From Porticoccus sp. (GTDB taxonomy: Bacteria; Pseudomonadota; Gammaproteobacteria; Pseudomonadales; Porticoccaceae): a stretch of 5,847 bases of DNA. Each line of letters opens with the position of its first letter. Within the stretch, counting starts at the first letter, position 1. The DNA is taken from positions 1-5,847 of the forward strand of contig JALQUJ010000004.1 of the NCBI GenBank assembly GCA_023263825.1. Direction: 5' to 3'. The notes under the pieces are model-generated. The model worked only from the letters and a program-made list of their open reading frames with translations. It was not told where the DNA came from and ran no database searches. The position numbers were made by a program, and so were the translations under genes. Positions 5,629 to 5,847 of this stretch are shown here, piece after piece.

Positions 5629-5847
5629 TTTACTGGGCCAGTGCTATGAGACACCCCGTTATATGTTGCTGTTATAGTGTAATTAGTTGTACTTGTTTGT
5701 GCTTCAAGAACTATTTCATCTGATAATCCTACATTAAATACTTCACCTTTATGTTTATCATAGTTATCAATCATATAATCAAAAACATTTGCAACATCTT
5801 GAATATGAATAAAATTACGAACAAATGTTTTTTCAAATATTGTAATA
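5598..5847 (-). pseudogene. Sugar epimerase C-terminal fragment joined to unrelated tail, cut by window
   Basis: The - strand frame enters from the right edge and ends at TAA (5598-5600), giving about 82 codons. Its first part, bases 5718-5847, reads RNFIHIQDVANVFDYMIDNY then KGEVFNVGLSD. This is the standard pattern of extended short-chain dehydrogenase NAD-dependent epimerases/dehydratases (R-x-F/Y-I-H-V-x-D-V-A, then G-E-V-F/Y-N-V-G). These enzymes make nucleotide sugars for surface polysaccharides. Related proteins usually continue with a helix and some tens of further residues. Here the pattern stops at GLSD, near base 5717. The remaining 39 or so codons (including TNYTITATYNGVSHSTGPV) are Thr/Ser/Asn-rich with alternating hydrophobics, like a beta-sandwich surface-protein repeat. 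The join is in frame, so a short chimeric protein could be made, but it would lack the normal epimerase C-terminus. Whether the N-terminal Rossmann domain exists upstream cannot be seen. Confidence 0.6.

Larger units (their letters stand above)
5249..5847. other. 600-base tail without intact genes: mosaic of gene fragments
   Basis: This stretch after qmcA has no complete gene on either strand. Bases 5249-5365 are AT-rich, carry an 8-base inverted repeat and show no recognisable protein. Bases 5366-5499 (-) encode part of a SIMPL protein. Bases 5482-5628 (+) are coding-like but unrecognised. Bases 5598-5847 (-) join an epimerase fragment to an unrelated tail. Neighbouring fragments are in different frames and alternating strands, and none carries both ends of its gene. 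I see no transposase, tRNA or clear integron attC site to explain the mixture. Real recombination debris and a contig-end assembly chimera both fit. Confidence 0.7.

Noticed and set aside
5291..5640. Integron attC-like sites in the fragment zone (TATAACA/TGTTATAT, GTTAAAT at 5604-5610)
   Set aside because: GTTAAAT fits the GTTRRRY core, but no matching RYYYAAC partner with the expected internal pairing was found, and the inverted repeat ends break the consensus.
5632..5642. ACTGGGCCAGT palindrome near the fragment junctions
   Set aside because: Five-base arms around one base are too short to support a recombination site or hairpin without repeats elsewhere in the window.

Overview
The window looks like chromosomal DNA from a gammaproteobacterium with AT-leaning base composition, plausibly a marine or host-associated lineage. 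The basis is the gene content: an E. coli-type leuA, a holD-rimI pair, a DUF523-DUF1722 (RudS-type) gene, and an NfeD/YbbJ-QmcA pair. The genus cannot be fixed from the sequence. All intact genes are on the + strand.

Bases 1-2513 form one tightly packed run. It begins with the 3' four fifths of leuA (leucine synthesis). A 28-base gap leads to a divergent, serine/threonine-rich gene whose N-terminus matches the DNA polymerase III psi subunit (HolD). That gene overlaps rimI (ribosomal protein S18 acetyltransferase) by four bases at a TTG start codon. The holD-rimI order is the same as in E. coli, which supports the weak holD assignment.

Bases 2514-2692 are the only sizeable spacer between intact genes. 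They hold a perfect 10-base direct repeat with period 24 flanking a TATAAA box, the best candidate for a promoter/operator in the window. A second run follows: a RudS-type tRNA 4-thiouridine desulfidase (three cluster cysteines intact, DUF1722 domain attached), a 75-residue two-helix membrane protein resembling DUF1418/YbjC, an NfeD-family membrane protein, and the SPFH/stomatin protein QmcA. The last three are membrane proteins in a coupled arrangement. NfeD and QmcA family members are known partners, so the small protein is a candidate accessory component.

Bases 5249-5847 contain no intact gene and read as a mosaic of broken pieces. In order they are: about 44 codons of a SIMPL/DUF541 protein on the - strand, about 48 codons of unrecognised coding-like sequence on the + strand, and a - strand frame entering from the right edge. 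That last frame starts as the C-terminal half of an NAD-dependent sugar epimerase, loses the family pattern after a GLSD motif, and ends in an unrelated Thr/Ser-rich tail. This is either a real scrap zone left by recombination or an assembly chimera. It is the least ordinary part of the window. I do not see a convincing complete new system; the best leads are the fragment mosaic, the RudS/membrane gene cluster and the expanded psi protein.
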